Of a stretch of 64,000 nucleotides of DNA, positions 1 through 8,882 are shown in pieces. This DNA comes from an uncultured Oleiphilus sp. GTDB taxonomy: Bacteria > Pseudomonadota > Gammaproteobacteria > Pseudomonadales > Oleiphilaceae. Every line of letters begins with the position of its first letter. Position 1 is the first letter of the stretch. The notes below the pieces were generated by a model. It was given only the letters and a program-made list of their open reading frames with translations, did not search any database and was not told the origin of the DNA. The translations under genes were made by a program, and so were the position numbers. The stretch is from contig CAJWBJ010000002.1 of assembly GCA_913020495.1 (NCBI GenBank), positions 27,025 through 91,024 on the forward strand. The letters are read 5' to 3'.

Positions 1-1
1 C

Positions 2-604
2 ATAGATGCTGATACGTATGCTGAAATCAGTTTTGAAAAGGCTGCCAAAGTGCTTGAGGCCTCTAATAATTTTATTCGAAAAAATTACCGTGACCGAAAA
101 GGAGTTAAGAAGGCAGGCGAAGAAGCTCTCTGGGCAACTAAACACGCTTACTTTGTGGCACTAGAGTCTGAAAAAGTGATTAAGCTAGAGGCCGTTGAGT
201 CTGAAAAGCACATTCTTCATATAGTATCTTTACTTAACAGCATTAACCAAAAAGCATATGGCAAAGATCTTGAACCTCAAAAACTTTATAACGCAACCGA
301 AGAACTCATTAAAATGGTAAGCGACCTTAAAAAGCAGCTTGAGGCCAGCCAACTTGAGACAAAACATACCTTAAACAAATTAAAAACATCCCCTGAAACC
401 AGTATCATATCAATTGAAAATTCAGTAGCACCAAAAAGCCTAGCCCCCGTATCGACTGAAACTCAAATGCCTATTAAAAATGCAGCCGCTGAACAACCAC
501 TACCTCTAATTTTTCCAGATAAAAGCGCAGGTGATGACACCGCTGCTCTGGAACTTAAAAATGATGAGCAAGGCTTTGATAATGTTGAATTAATGACTGA
601 ATAA
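2..604 (+). CDS. 5'-truncated helical protein, function unknown
   Basis: The frame is open from base 2, so the real start lies left of the window and the GTG at 50 is probably internal. The visible 200 residues are rich in Glu, Lys, Ala and Leu. They read as long amphipathic helices to about residue 130, then a low-complexity tail rich in Pro, Thr and acidic residues. Spaced phrases such as KAAKVLEAS and ESEKVIKLEAVESEK resemble the DUF4398-type helical modules found next to OmpA-like proteins, but this is only a resemblance. It converges on recA, with a hairpin between them. Function not assigned. Confidence 0.6.
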   Translation: MDADTYAEISFEKAAKVLEASNNFIRKNYRDRKGVKKAGEEALWATKHAYFVALESEKVIKLEAVESEKHILHIVSLLNSINQKAYGKDLEPQKLYNATEELIKMVSDLKKQLEASQLETKHTLNKLKTSPETSIISIENSVAPKSLAPVSTETQMPIKNAAAEQPLPLIFPDKSAGDDTAALELKNDEQGFDNVELMTE

Positions 605-633
605 CCATCAACGTTTTATCTTAAAGCCCTAAT

Positions 634-672
634 AAAAAAAGAGCAGTATGATCCGTGATGATCAAACTGCTC
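634..672 (-). terminator. Rho-independent terminator behind recA
   Basis: GAGCAGTATGATC (641-653) pairs with 660-672 with one mismatch and a 6-base loop. Read leftward, the hairpin is followed by a run of seven T (the A-tract at 634-640). It therefore suits the leftward recA transcript, about 130 bases past the recA stop. Confidence 0.75.
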
Positions 673-718
673 TCGCAACAAACACTATATTTGAGGGCTT
701 TAGACAACTCAAACCGTA

Positions 719-750
719 GTTATTCCGGCAGTACTTTTAGCCGAAATAAC
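719..750. repeat. CCGGAAT-type dispersed palindrome, copy 1
   Basis: GTTATTCCGGC (719-729) and GCCGAAATAAC (740-750) form an 11-bp stem with one mismatch around a 10-base loop. The sequence closely matches the palindromes at 16794-16840 and 20699-20730. It lies in the recA 3' region between the recA stop and the terminator. Confidence 0.6.
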
Positions 751-801
751 GAAGTAATTTAAAGAAACAACTAAAGTTAAAAGTACTCAATTTATCTCAA
801 A

Positions 802-1839
802 CTATATCTCTAAAGCTAGTTCATCCGAAGTTCCTGCTTCAGGAGTTTCTGGTTTTGGCATCAGCTTCTCACGTATTTTTGCTTCTATCTCTTCCGCCAC
901 TTTTGGGTTTTCTTTTAGATAGTTAGCTGCGTTCGCCTTACCTTGACCGATTTTGTCTCCGTTATAGCTGTACCATGCGCCTGCTTTATCTACAAAACCT
1001 TCTTTAACACCTAGATCAACGACCTCACCTAAGTGATAAATACCTTTGCCATATAAAATCTGAAACTCAGTTTGCTTAAACGGTGGTGAAACTTTGTTTT
1101 TAACCACTTTCACTCGTGTTTCATTACCAATGATCTCATCGCCCTGCTTCACTGCACCAATACGGCGTATGTCCAAGCGAACTGAAGAGTAAAATTTTAA
1201 TGCATTTCCACCAGTTGTTGTTTCTGGATTACCAAACATAACACCGATTTTCATACGAATCTGGTTAATAAAGATAACTAAACAATTAGCACTCTTGATG
1301 TTACCCGTTAATTTACGCAGCGCTTGTGACATTAAACGTGCTTGCAAGCCCATATGACTATCACCCATATCACCTTCAATTTCGGCTTTAGGTGTTAGTG
1401 CAGCAACAGAGTCAACAACAATAACGTCTACAGCATTAGAACGTACTAGCATATCTACAATTTCTAGCGCTTGCTCTCCGGTATCGGGCTGTGAAACTAA
1501 TAATTCATCAACATTCAAGCCTAGCTTCTCGGCATATATAGGATCGAGCGCATGCTCAGCATCAACGAAGGCGCATACTTTACCTTGCTTTTGAGCTTCA
1601 GCAATTGTTTGTAATGTTAACGTTGTCTTACCCGAACTCTCAGGCCCATAAATTTCAACAATACGTCCATAAGGAAGGCCGCCTATACCTAAAGCAATAT
1701 CCAAACCGAGAGAGCCTGTAGACACAGACGGCATGAGATCTCGCGGTTGGTCACCCAGTTTCATCACTGCGCCTTTACCAAACTGGCGTTCAATTTGTGA
1801 CAAAGCTGCGCTTAAGGCCTTTTTTTTGTTGTCATTCAT
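802..1839 (-). CDS. recA: RecA recombinase
   Basis: RecA forms the ATP-dependent filament on single-stranded DNA that drives homologous recombination and stimulates LexA self-cleavage. The 345 residues are full family length. The Walker A motif GPESSGKT sits at residues 65-72, and the conserved stretches [28 protein letters not shown] and the loop L2 region [22 protein letters not shown] are all present. The acidic C-terminal tail is typical. The ATG start has GGGGAAA upstream. A LexA box lies 68 bases upstream, so SOS induction is expected. No recX follows; a terminator does. Confidence 0.98.
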   Translation of the reverse strand: MNDNKKKALSAALSQIERQFGKGAVMKLGDQPRDLMPSVSTGSLGLDIALGIGGLPYGRIVEIYGPESSGKTTLTLQTIAEAQKQGKVCAFVDAEHALDPIYAEKLGLNVDELLVSQPDTGEQALEIVDMLVRSNAVDVIVVDSVAALTPKAEIEGDMGDSHMGLQARLMSQALRKLTGNIKSANCLVIFINQIRMKIGVMFGNPETTTGGNALKFYSSVRLDIRRIGAVKQGDEIIGNETRVKVVKNKVSPPFKQTEFQILYGKGIYHLGEVVDLGVKEGFVDKAGAWYSYNGDKIGQGKANAANYLKENPKVAEEIEAKIREKLMPKPETPEAGTSDELALEI

Positions 1840-1906
1840 TTAAGATTTTCCCCTACCGATCAATAATTTTTAATGGTTAGTACTTCTCGTACTTTTACTG
1901 GAGCAG

Positions 1907-1926
1907 TACTGTATACATAATCAGTA
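1907..1926 (-). promoter_or_regulatory. LexA (SOS) box of recA
   Basis: TACTGTATACATAATCAGTA matches the gammaproteobacterial SOS operator, whose core is CTGT-N8-ACAG, with one change in the right half (TCAG for ACAG). It is 68 bases upstream of the recA start, a normal position for this operator. Confidence 0.85.
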
Positions 1927-2126
1927 TTATGTGTAGATATTCCTATTCTGTCCATATTTATTTTAATTTATTTAAAGACGTCCGGTTTCAGAATTGCTTT
2001 AGCAAGAAATAAAACTAAACTTACCTAATAAATTAATATCCAATATTTAGCTAGTTTTCAAAGAGATGAGACCGTTTAAAAGATGCGAAATAAGCGTTAT
2101 GTTTTTATCCCTCACGGAGTCACTCT

Positions 2127-3575
2127 GTGTTAAACCCAATTGAGTCATATATTAATTTCTTTTGGCCTAAGCATGAAAATATGCCTAAAGAGCTTGCTGT
2201 CCAATACAGAGTTCTTCTATATTTTCACTTTTTTGCCGCCATTGTGATGATTTACAGCATTATTAAGTGGTCTAAATTAGACCACTCTACATTGGTGCTC
2301 AGCTCTTCATTTGGCTTAGTGCTGATATTAATTACAAGTACACTCATCAAAAAATCAATTCCCCCTGTCATTGCCGCCAATATCACAATGCTTAGTACTT
2401 ATCCTCATGGTATGAATATGATATTCAATCTTGGAGGACTTGATTCACCCCACATTTTTTGGATGCCGGCACTCATTTGTATTAGTTATTTACTCGCAGG
2501 CCGAAAGTCAGGATTTGCATGGTTTATAGTCGCCTTTATAACTGTTCTAACTATGATTATCCTCGACTTCAATAGTTATGCCTTACCTCTTTTTGAATTT
2601 ACAGAAACGGGTAAAAAGATTGATACTTATTCAGGTTATTTACTTCCTATGATTATTATCTGGCTTGCCCAGAGTTATGCACTCCGTATAAGAGAACAAT
2701 CATTAACCGAAGCCATTGATGCCCAAGAAAAAGCAGCTGAATTAGCGACAGTATCCAGTACAGACGCACTACGTTTGGGTGAAATTCTAAGTGAGGCAAA
2801 ACATACAAGCCAAACACTTTTTTCTTCAACAAACACCCTTATGAAAAATTTACAAAACATGGGGGATAACAGTCATTTAATTGAAGGCGGAGCTATTTCA
2901 CAAGTTGAAGCATCTGAAGATATTTCAAAAACTGTTTCTGACACTAAAGAGACTCTACACGAAACATCATCAATTGTTATTCATATGGAGGATATTACAA
3001 ATACAACAGAGCAAAATGTAATTTCGACTGGCCATGCGATGACAAAAGTTTCAGATAATATGGGGAAAATTAAAAATAATTTTTCTCAAATTGAAGATGT
3101 AATCAAGGTTATTTTAGGGATTGTTAGCCAAACAAACCTGCTCGCTTTAAATGCAAGTATTGAAGCGGCCAGAGCTGGAGATAGAGGCCGTGGATTTGCA
3201 GTAGTTGCTGATGAAATCCGTGAGTTATCCATCCGCTGTGATCGCTCTGCTCAAGAAATAAAATCTGTCATACAACAAGGCTCAATTGAAGTTGATGATG
3301 GTGTTGAGCTTGTTTTGCGTTCAGCGAATGTATTATCTAGTACTGCTAATTCAGTGAATGAAGTTACGCATCAAATTCATAATGTATCTGAAGTGATGGA
3401 TAGACTTAATGACAATATGAGCGATGTTGCTGAAGCATCTGATAAGGTTGGTGCAGTCAGTAACCGCAATGCTCAATCAGTTAAACAGTTATTAGATTCA
3501 ACGAATGATCTTACAAATGTAACTGATGAGCTATGTGAGGTTTCTGAAAAACTGCAATCTGTTATTAATAAATAA
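2127..3575 (+). CDS. Methyl-accepting chemotaxis protein with multi-pass membrane sensor
   Basis: This is a chemoreceptor that would signal to CheA/CheW. Residues 28-190 hold about six hydrophobic segments with very short loops, so the input domain is in the membrane rather than periplasmic. I see no HAMP domain. Residues 200-482 are the long coiled-coil signalling domain. The hairpin tip is highly conserved ([17 protein letters not shown], then [14 protein letters not shown]). The start is GTG, chosen because ACGGAG sits 7 bases upstream. It is divergent from recA and stands alone, with a hairpin directly behind it. Ligand unknown. Confidence 0.9.
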   Translation: MLNPIESYINFFWPKHENMPKELAVQYRVLLYFHFFAAIVMIYSIIKWSKLDHSTLVLSSSFGLVLILITSTLIKKSIPPVIAANITMLSTYPHGMNMIFNLGGLDSPHIFWMPALICISYLLAGRKSGFAWFIVAFITVLTMIILDFNSYALPLFEFTETGKKIDTYSGYLLPMIIIWLAQSYALRIREQSLTEAIDAQEKAAELATVSSTDALRLGEILSEAKHTSQTLFSSTNTLMKNLQNMGDNSHLIEGGAISQVEASEDISKTVSDTKETLHETSSIVIHMEDITNTTEQNVISTGHAMTKVSDNMGKIKNNFSQIEDVIKVILGIVSQTNLLALNASIEAARAGDRGRGFAVVADEIRELSIRCDRSAQEIKSVIQQGSIEVDDGVELVLRSANVLSSTANSVNEVTHQIHNVSEVMDRLNDNMSDVAEASDKVGAVSNRNAQSVKQLLDSTNDLTNVTDELCEVSEKLQSVINK

Positions 3576-3599
3576 GCGCCCTTTCAAAAAAGGGGCTTA
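3573..3599. terminator. Hairpin between convergent genes
   Basis: TAAGC and CCCTTT (3573-3584, one bulged G) pair perfectly with AAAGGGGCTTA (3589-3599) around a CAAA loop. The stem overlaps the chemoreceptor stop codon. No T-tract follows on the + strand, so it may act for both converging transcripts or need Rho. Confidence 0.5.
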
Positions 3600-3613
3600 C
3601 CATAGTATGTCGA

Positions 3614-5380
3614 CTAGCCTGTCACTTTTCTAACTAAGGCTCGACTGACCATTCGTATCTTTGTATTCAATGGTAATCGCTTAAGGTTGGTGCCAACAAT
3701 ACCTTTTGTAAAGCGGGTTTGTTTACTGTAATCCACATTTACATCCAATATAACGGGACAACCTTTTTTTGAATGCTCCCAAGCTTTATCTATGCATTCA
3801 TTGATATCAGAATCATTCTCAATACGAACATATTCTGCCCCAGTTGCCTGCGCGACGCCTTGAAAACGGGTATTGCCTAGCACCGTACATGTTTTACGGT
3901 TATAAGGTACATTTTGAGCTTGTGCAATCTGCGATAGCTCACCGTCATTGAACACAGTAAAAATTGCGCCTAATCTATGCTCACTTGCAGTAATAATTTC
4001 CATACAGGTCATGAGAAAGGCACCATCTCCAACAATCGAGACGACGTCTTTGTCAGGGTTTGCTAATTTTGCTGCAATTGTCGCTGGAACTGCATATCCC
4101 ATACAGTTGAAATCAGTTGGTGATATCATGCTTCTTGGGGTATGAATCGGCATAAGCTCGGCAGTCAGAAAGGTATGATTACCATCATCAACGACGACAA
4201 AACCATCATCAGGCAACTTCACCCTTAAAGCATCAAAAAACTTTGATGGATTAACACGACCCTTAGTATCGTGCTGATGCCACTCTTTAGTGTAGGCAAG
4301 CTTGTCTTTGGCGATGTTAGCACTAACACTTTTCATACGAGCGCATACATTGATATTTTGTTCTGTAATTTTTGCTTCAAGTTTCTGAAGCAAAAGGGGA
4401 GCAATATCTTTAGAGTCACCAGTTATTGCAATTTTGGCTGGATAATTTGCATTGATAGCTTCTGGGTTGATATCAATATGTATTAAGTTCTCAGGGACGC
4501 TAACACCAAAACTTCCTGTCCCTATTTCACCAAAACGTGTCCCGATAGCAAGCATGCAATCACATTCTAAAAAAGCATTTGTTGCTGCAGGTACTGCTGC
4601 AGGACCAAAACTCATACCTGTATGCAAGGGGTGATTGGCAGGAAAAGAACTTAAGCCTTGTAGCGTTGTCGATACAGGTGCAGCTAACAACTCCGCAATA
4701 CGCATTGTTGCTTCACTTACATCAACCGCCCCCCACCCTAAAAATAAACCTGGCGATTTAGCTTGCAATAATAGTTCAACAGCTTGATCAAGTTTATCAC
4801 TTGAAGCGTCTGGTTCTTGTTTTGTTTTATGTCGTTTCACGTAATCTTCATAGCTTAATACTGATTCAATTTCTCCAGTATAAAGCTGAAGGTTAACCGG
4901 GATCTCTAAAAACACTGGCCCGGGTTCACCCGAAATTGCAAGTTCATAAGCCTTATATATAGTTTCTAAAACCTCGCCTTGTGCCCCAATTTTAAACGTC
5001 GCCTTAGTAATAGGTGCCATCATGGCATGCTGGTCCATCTCATGCAGCTGATAAGTAAACTCAGAATCGCTTCGAACCCCACCACTAATCACCAGCATAG
5101 GAATACCGTCTAAAAAGGCTTCGCCAATACCACTTGCTGCATGGGTTGCACCTGCTGCAGGAACAATGACTAATGTTCCGATTGAACCACTGACCCGGCT
5201 CATCGCATCGGCCATGAAAGCGCCACAACCTTCATGCGTTACCAGCATAGGTGTAATCAGTTCGGATTTGTTCAACTCATCATAAATTTCGGTATTGTGT
5301 ACTCCTGGAATACCAAAAGTATAATGAACACCAATTTGTTCTAATGCATACTTTACTAACCATGCGCCTGTTTTTTTCAC
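3614..5380 (-). CDS. Thiamine diphosphate-dependent enzyme, acetolactate synthase-like
   Basis: This 588-residue protein has the three-domain layout of the pyruvate oxidase / acetolactate synthase superfamily: Pyr domain 1-170, central domain about 195-330, PP domain 380-550. The catalytic Glu that activates the cofactor is E50 (THEGCGAF). The ThDP/Mg motif starts GDG at 451-453 and closes with ND at 478-479. Substrate cannot be read from sequence; 2-oxoacid decarboxylation or carboligation fits the family. The start is GTG with AGAGG 8 bases upstream. It lies 40 bases behind an FAD dehydrogenase gene in the same direction, so the two are probably one operon. It is not next to an IlvH-type subunit, which argues against a biosynthetic acetolactate synthase. 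Confidence 0.85.
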   Translation of the reverse strand: MKKTGAWLVKYALEQIGVHYTFGIPGVHNTEIYDELNKSELITPMLVTHEGCGAFMADAMSRVSGSIGTLVIVPAAGATHAASGIGEAFLDGIPMLVISGGVRSDSEFTYQLHEMDQHAMMAPITKATFKIGAQGEVLETIYKAYELAISGEPGPVFLEIPVNLQLYTGEIESVLSYEDYVKRHKTKQEPDASSDKLDQAVELLLQAKSPGLFLGWGAVDVSEATMRIAELLAAPVSTTLQGLSSFPANHPLHTGMSFGPAAVPAATNAFLECDCMLAIGTRFGEIGTGSFGVSVPENLIHIDINPEAINANYPAKIAITGDSKDIAPLLLQKLEAKITEQNINVCARMKSVSANIAKDKLAYTKEWHQHDTKGRVNPSKFFDALRVKLPDDGFVVVDDGNHTFLTAELMPIHTPRSMISPTDFNCMGYAVPATIAAKLANPDKDVVSIVGDGAFLMTCMEIITASEHRLGAIFTVFNDGELSQIAQAQNVPYNRKTCTVLGNTRFQGVAQATGAEYVRIENDSDINECIDKAWEHSKKGCPVILDVNVDYSKQTRFTKGIVGTNLKRLPLNTKIRMVSRALVRKVTG

Positions 5381-5420
5381 AATTCATGCCTCTTTTTTTC
5401 GAATTTTTATGACTATGTAT

Positions 5421-7028
5421 TTACGATTGACGAATAGATTCCGCAGCCGCTCGAGCAGTTAATATACAACCGGATAAAAAAGTACCTTCCAGTGACTTAA
5501 ACCCACTTGCCCCGCCCCCGCCAAAACCTGCTGCTTCACCAATGGCATACAGCCCTTTAATTGGTTCGCCCTGTAAATCTAAAACACGACTTTGTAAGTC
5601 AGTTTGAATTCCGCCCAAACTCTTTCGAGAAATGAGTCTTAGTTTGACCGCAATTAAGGGCCCAGAGCTTTGATCTAAAATAGCATTTGGCTTACAGGTT
5701 CGTAGTTTGTCTGCACGCCATGCCCGTGCATGCTGAATACGCCTCAACTGATCATCATTCCATAATGCTGGCCCACGACTAATCATGTCATCATATTGCT
5801 GCACCTGATTCTGAACATCTTCTAGACTAACGCTATTGTCGCTATTTAAGGCATTCATTTTTGAAACAAGTTCTGGCAAGCTATCAGCAACAATAAAATG
5901 ATCACTCTCTTCCTGCATTTGTTTTACTAAACGATGATTGCCTAAAATCGCTTCTTTCAAAAATGAAAATAATTTTCTGTCTCTGATATTTTGGTTATGC
6001 TCAGAACCAGAAACAGCAAACTCTTTAATGGCAATTTTCCAGTTGAATAATTGCCAAGTATAAGGCGCTTCTAATTCAGACACTCGACGACATAATTCAT
6101 TGGTATCAAAGCCCGTAACTAATGGCTCCGGACCAATACGCTTACCAGTATGATCTAACCATAATGCATTTTTACATGGAATAAGACTCAAACCTTGCCC
6201 TTCAAAGCTAGGTTTTGGGTGAGGAATACCAGCAGCATAATTCCACATTTTATCCAGATGCGTGACTGCCGCGCCTTGTTCACTCAATACATCATGTAAT
6301 AAACCATCTGCATATTTATGAGAGCCATTCAATATTTCAGCAGGAGGTTTGCCCCAAGGCTGATACCAGTTATCTCTTACCTTCTGTAAGTTGCCACCAA
6401 TTCCACCTGTCGCGACAATGGTATAACTTGCATATAGTTCAATTTCCTCAGAAGTCTTTTCATTAAGAACCTGACAACCTGTGACCTTTCCCTTATCTCG
6501 AAAAAAATCATGAACTTTATGCTCATATAATATTTTCAACTTATGTTTATTTTTATGGCTTTGTAATAATTCAATAAAGCGCTCAACAAGCCGATATCCT
6601 GTTCCCCAAAGAATATGGTATCGCGGAAGACTATTACCCTTACCATACTGACCACGCTCTACCCAGTTGACCGCAGGAAGAAACTTCATGCCGTGTTCTA
6701 TCAACCATTCATATACATTTTTTAAACAATGATCGACATAATATTTTGCCCATTGTTTCGGCCAGAAATCTTCTTCGCCAAAGTTTGCAAACGAATACCA
6801 ATCTTTCAGCGCCCTTTCAGGACTGTCATGCACCCCCATTTTTCTTTGAAGCGGCGTATTGACCAATGCCATACCGCCAAATGAAAGTTTCGCTAAACCT
6901 CCAAGATTTTCCTCTTTATCTCTCTCTATAATCGTGACATTTAAACCACTATTCAAGCATTCAAAAGCGGTAACTAAACCAGCTATACCGCCACCAACAA
7001 TAATGACATCACTTTTTTGAGTATCCAT
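5421..7028 (-). CDS. FAD-dependent dehydrogenase, ketosteroid dehydrogenase/fumarate reductase type
   Basis: A flavoprotein of about 535 residues. The N-terminal dinucleotide fold VIIVGGGIAGLVTAF and the following acidic residue in IIERD bind FAD. The C-terminal FAD motif GLYAIGEAAGFGGGGASGFKSLEG is that of the 3-ketosteroid delta-1-dehydrogenase / fumarate reductase flavoprotein family. It probably oxidises or reduces a C-C bond; substrate unknown. A TTG 21 bases upstream is an alternative start. I prefer ATG 7028 because AAGGTGAA lies 7 bases before it. It leads an operon with the ThDP enzyme and is divergent from a LuxR regulator, with a long inverted repeat between them. Confidence 0.85.
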   Translation of the reverse strand: MDTQKSDVIIVGGGIAGLVTAFECLNSGLNVTIIERDKEENLGGLAKLSFGGMALVNTPLQRKMGVHDSPERALKDWYSFANFGEEDFWPKQWAKYYVDHCLKNVYEWLIEHGMKFLPAVNWVERGQYGKGNSLPRYHILWGTGYRLVERFIELLQSHKNKHKLKILYEHKVHDFFRDKGKVTGCQVLNEKTSEEIELYASYTIVATGGIGGNLQKVRDNWYQPWGKPPAEILNGSHKYADGLLHDVLSEQGAAVTHLDKMWNYAAGIPHPKPSFEGQGLSLIPCKNALWLDHTGKRIGPEPLVTGFDTNELCRRVSELEAPYTWQLFNWKIAIKEFAVSGSEHNQNIRDRKLFSFLKEAILGNHRLVKQMQEESDHFIVADSLPELVSKMNALNSDNSVSLEDVQNQVQQYDDMISRGPALWNDDQLRRIQHARAWRADKLRTCKPNAILDQSSGPLIAVKLRLISRKSLGGIQTDLQSRVLDLQGEPIKGLYAIGEAAGFGGGGASGFKSLEGTFLSGCILTARAAAESIRQS

Positions 7029-7081
7029 AGAAAAGTTCACCTTGGTCAATTTGAAATTCAGTGTGCCAGAGAAATATGAAG

Positions 7082-7125
7082 TTTTGGATAGTAAAATTAC
7101 CCTAATGGTGATTACACTATCAAAA
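7082..7125. promoter_or_regulatory. Long inverted repeat between divergent genes
   Basis: The left arm starts TTTTGGATAGT (7082) and the right arm ends ACTATCAAAA (7125). The arms are about 19-20 bases with a few mismatches around the centre CTAAT. The repeat sits in the short divergent gap between the FAD dehydrogenase and the LuxR gene, where an operator for the pair is expected. The LuxR protein is the obvious candidate binder (inference). Confidence 0.5.
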
Positions 7126-7160
7126 TAAGAAAAACCGTTTAATCAACGAGAATTATTATA

Positions 7161-8105
7161 ATGGATCCCATTGATCATTTTATTAGCCGTTTGTATCGAT
7201 CAACGCAACACATTGAATTGGCACAATTTCGTCATTGGGCTTTAAATGAGTTACAGACATTAATTGATTTTGATGCAGCCATTTGGAGTACCGGCCATCT
7301 CAGTACACGCACTTTCCATACTCATACAACTATTGGCTTACCGAAAGAGTTCTCTGATACCCTCCTTAAATTTTTACCAATCAACCCTATCAGTAAACTC
7401 CTTTTTACACGTATTGGTGAGCCTGTCGATATGAGTGATGCGCTTAGCGACGAGAATTTTTTTTCGTCCGAAATCTATTTAAAAGTTTTCAAGCCTTATC
7501 AAATCACACGAATCCTGAGTTCTATTCATATCGATAAACGTAGTGGTATTTATACTTTATTAACGATATACCGAAAAGATCCCGATACAAAGTTTACGAC
7601 CAGTGAAAAAAACTGCTATCAAAGAGCCCTATATCACTTACTTAACGCTGCCTCTCAAGCCTGTATGCAAAACCTGAATACCATTGAGCAAGGTAAATTC
7701 AGCCATACTGCTATTTGCGATAAACACGGCATCTATCATGAAGCTGAGACAATCTTTTTGGATACCATGGAGGAATATTTCCCAAATTATTCGGACCAGT
7801 CATTGCCCTTCTCTATTCCAGAAGAAGGCCTGAAAAAAATTGAAAATGAACTACATATTAGCAGCAAAAAATTAGGCGACCTTTTTCGTATCACCGTTAG
7901 ACCAATGACCCCTCTAGATGAATTAACCAAACGTGAACTTCAAGTCGTTGATGGCGTTACTCAAGGTATGAGTTTCAAACAAATCGCTAAAAGTCTTTCA
8001 CTGTCTCCTTCAACTATTTCTAATCATTTGTATAGAATTTATCAAAAACTAAATATTTCCAATCGATCAGAGTTAGCAGACATGATGCGCCACAAAAACC
8101 ATTAA
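7161..8105 (+). CDS. LuxR-family transcriptional regulator
   Basis: A 314-residue protein. Residues about 250-310 are a complete LuxR-type helix-turn-helix (LTKRELQVVDGVTQGMSFKQIAKSLSLSPSTISNHLYRIYQKL). The first 240 residues do not show a recognisable autoinducer or receiver domain; they may be a PAS/GAF-like sensor. It is divergent from the FAD/ThDP operon and upstream of the universal stress protein and P450 genes, so it probably controls this cluster. Start ATG with a weak upstream GAG. Confidence 0.8.
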   Translation: MDPIDHFISRLYRSTQHIELAQFRHWALNELQTLIDFDAAIWSTGHLSTRTFHTHTTIGLPKEFSDTLLKFLPINPISKLLFTRIGEPVDMSDALSDENFFSSEIYLKVFKPYQITRILSSIHIDKRSGIYTLLTIYRKDPDTKFTTSEKNCYQRALYHLLNAASQACMQNLNTIEQGKFSHTAICDKHGIYHEAETIFLDTMEEYFPNYSDQSLPFSIPEEGLKKIENELHISSKKLGDLFRITVRPMTPLDELTKRELQVVDGVTQGMSFKQIAKSLSLSPSTISNHLYRIYQKLNISNRSELADMMRHKNH

Positions 8106-8220
8106 AATAGATCTGATGTAGAATTGACTAATATCATTTAATTTATGTAATTAAGGTCTAATATAAAGAGAAGAGATGAAATCTATCGTAACAACAATGA
8201 AGATCTGACAGGGGAAAATT

Positions 8221-8667
8221 ATGCACACTTACAAAAATATTCTTGTTGCAGTTGAGTGTAGCAAAAGCTCAAAACACGTTTTGCAAAAAGCAGCTGAGTT
8301 TTTAGAAGAAAACAATAATGTGAAGCTTAATATTGTTCACGTTGTTTTGGATCTTATTATCGCAGATTGGGCCGGTAGCCCAGGACAAATCCCCCCTCCA
8401 CTGGACCAAGAAGAGCTTGCTCAATCTGGTGCAAATTATCTTAAGCCATTAATTGAAAAGGCTGGACTTGACCCCAATAGTTTAATTGTTTGCTTTGGCC
8501 CCCCTGCGCAAACCATACTTAAGCAAGCCGAAAACATGAATACTGACCTAATCATAGCAGGGAGTCACAGTCGCCATGGACTTGAAGTTTTACTAGGGTC
8601 TACAGCTCACAAAATTCTCAATCTAGCTGAAAGCGATGTATTACTGATAAGAACACCTAAAGATTAA
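8221..8667 (+). CDS. Universal stress protein, UspA family
   Basis: A 148-residue single-domain Usp protein. It begins YKNILVAVECS and ends with the nucleotide-binding pattern G-S-H-S-R-H-G followed nine residues later by GS (AGSHSRHGLEVLLGST), as in ATP-binding Usp proteins. The start has AGGGG 6 bases upstream. It lies between the LuxR regulator and the P450, and a hairpin follows it. Partner unknown. Confidence 0.9.
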   Translation: MHTYKNILVAVECSKSSKHVLQKAAEFLEENNNVKLNIVHVVLDLIIADWAGSPGQIPPPLDQEELAQSGANYLKPLIEKAGLDPNSLIVCFGPPAQTILKQAENMNTDLIIAGSHSRHGLEVLLGSTAHKILNLAESDVLLIRTPKD

Positions 8668-8684
8668 TATTTCATCTACTGATT

Positions 8685-8715
8685 CTGGTGGGATTAATTC
8701 TCACCAGCTCTTTCT
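8685..8715 (+). terminator. Terminator-like hairpin behind the Usp gene
   Basis: CTGGTG (8685-8690) pairs with CACCAG (8702-8707), extended inward imperfectly, and is followed by the pyrimidine-rich CTCTTTCT. Confidence 0.5.
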
Positions 8716-8785
8716 AATTCCTTAAATAATTACCACCCTTTAATTCTGAGCCCTCAAAACAAAACACCCACATAATCCATACAAG

Positions 8786-8806
8786 TTTGGAACAGACTGT
8801 TCCAAA
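8786..8806. promoter_or_regulatory. Perfect palindrome 1 upstream of the P450 gene
   Basis: TTTGGAACAG, a central A, then its exact reverse complement. Ten-base arms with no mismatch are well beyond chance for a site this short. It is about 77 bases upstream of the P450 start. Likely a dimeric regulator operator; the protein is unknown. Confidence 0.6.
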
Positions 8807-8815
8807 AAAACACTT

Positions 8816-8832
8816 TGTGACTGACAGTCACA
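8816..8832. promoter_or_regulatory. Perfect palindrome 2 upstream of the P450 gene
   Basis: TGTGACTG, a central A, then its exact reverse complement CAGTCACA. Its centre is 28 bases from that of the first palindrome, and it ends 50 bases before the P450 start. The two have different half-sites, so two different regulators are possible. Confidence 0.6.
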
Positions 8833-8882
8833 TTATGGCAAAGTAAGTCACCTAAATAAAAATAACGATTGAGGTACTATTT

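Noticed and set aside
2060..2115. Possible FliA (sigma-28) promoter before the chemoreceptor
   Set aside because: TTTAAAA and GCGAAATAA are too close together to match the -35/-10 spacing.
3614..5380. Assignment as biosynthetic acetolactate synthase IlvB/IlvI
   Set aside because: No regulatory subunit gene is adjacent and the neighbours are catabolic oxidoreductases; only the superfamily can be supported.
8786..8806. Similarity of GGAACAGACTGTTCC to a vertebrate steroid-receptor element
   Set aside because: Chance likeness of a palindrome; such receptors do not exist in bacteria.
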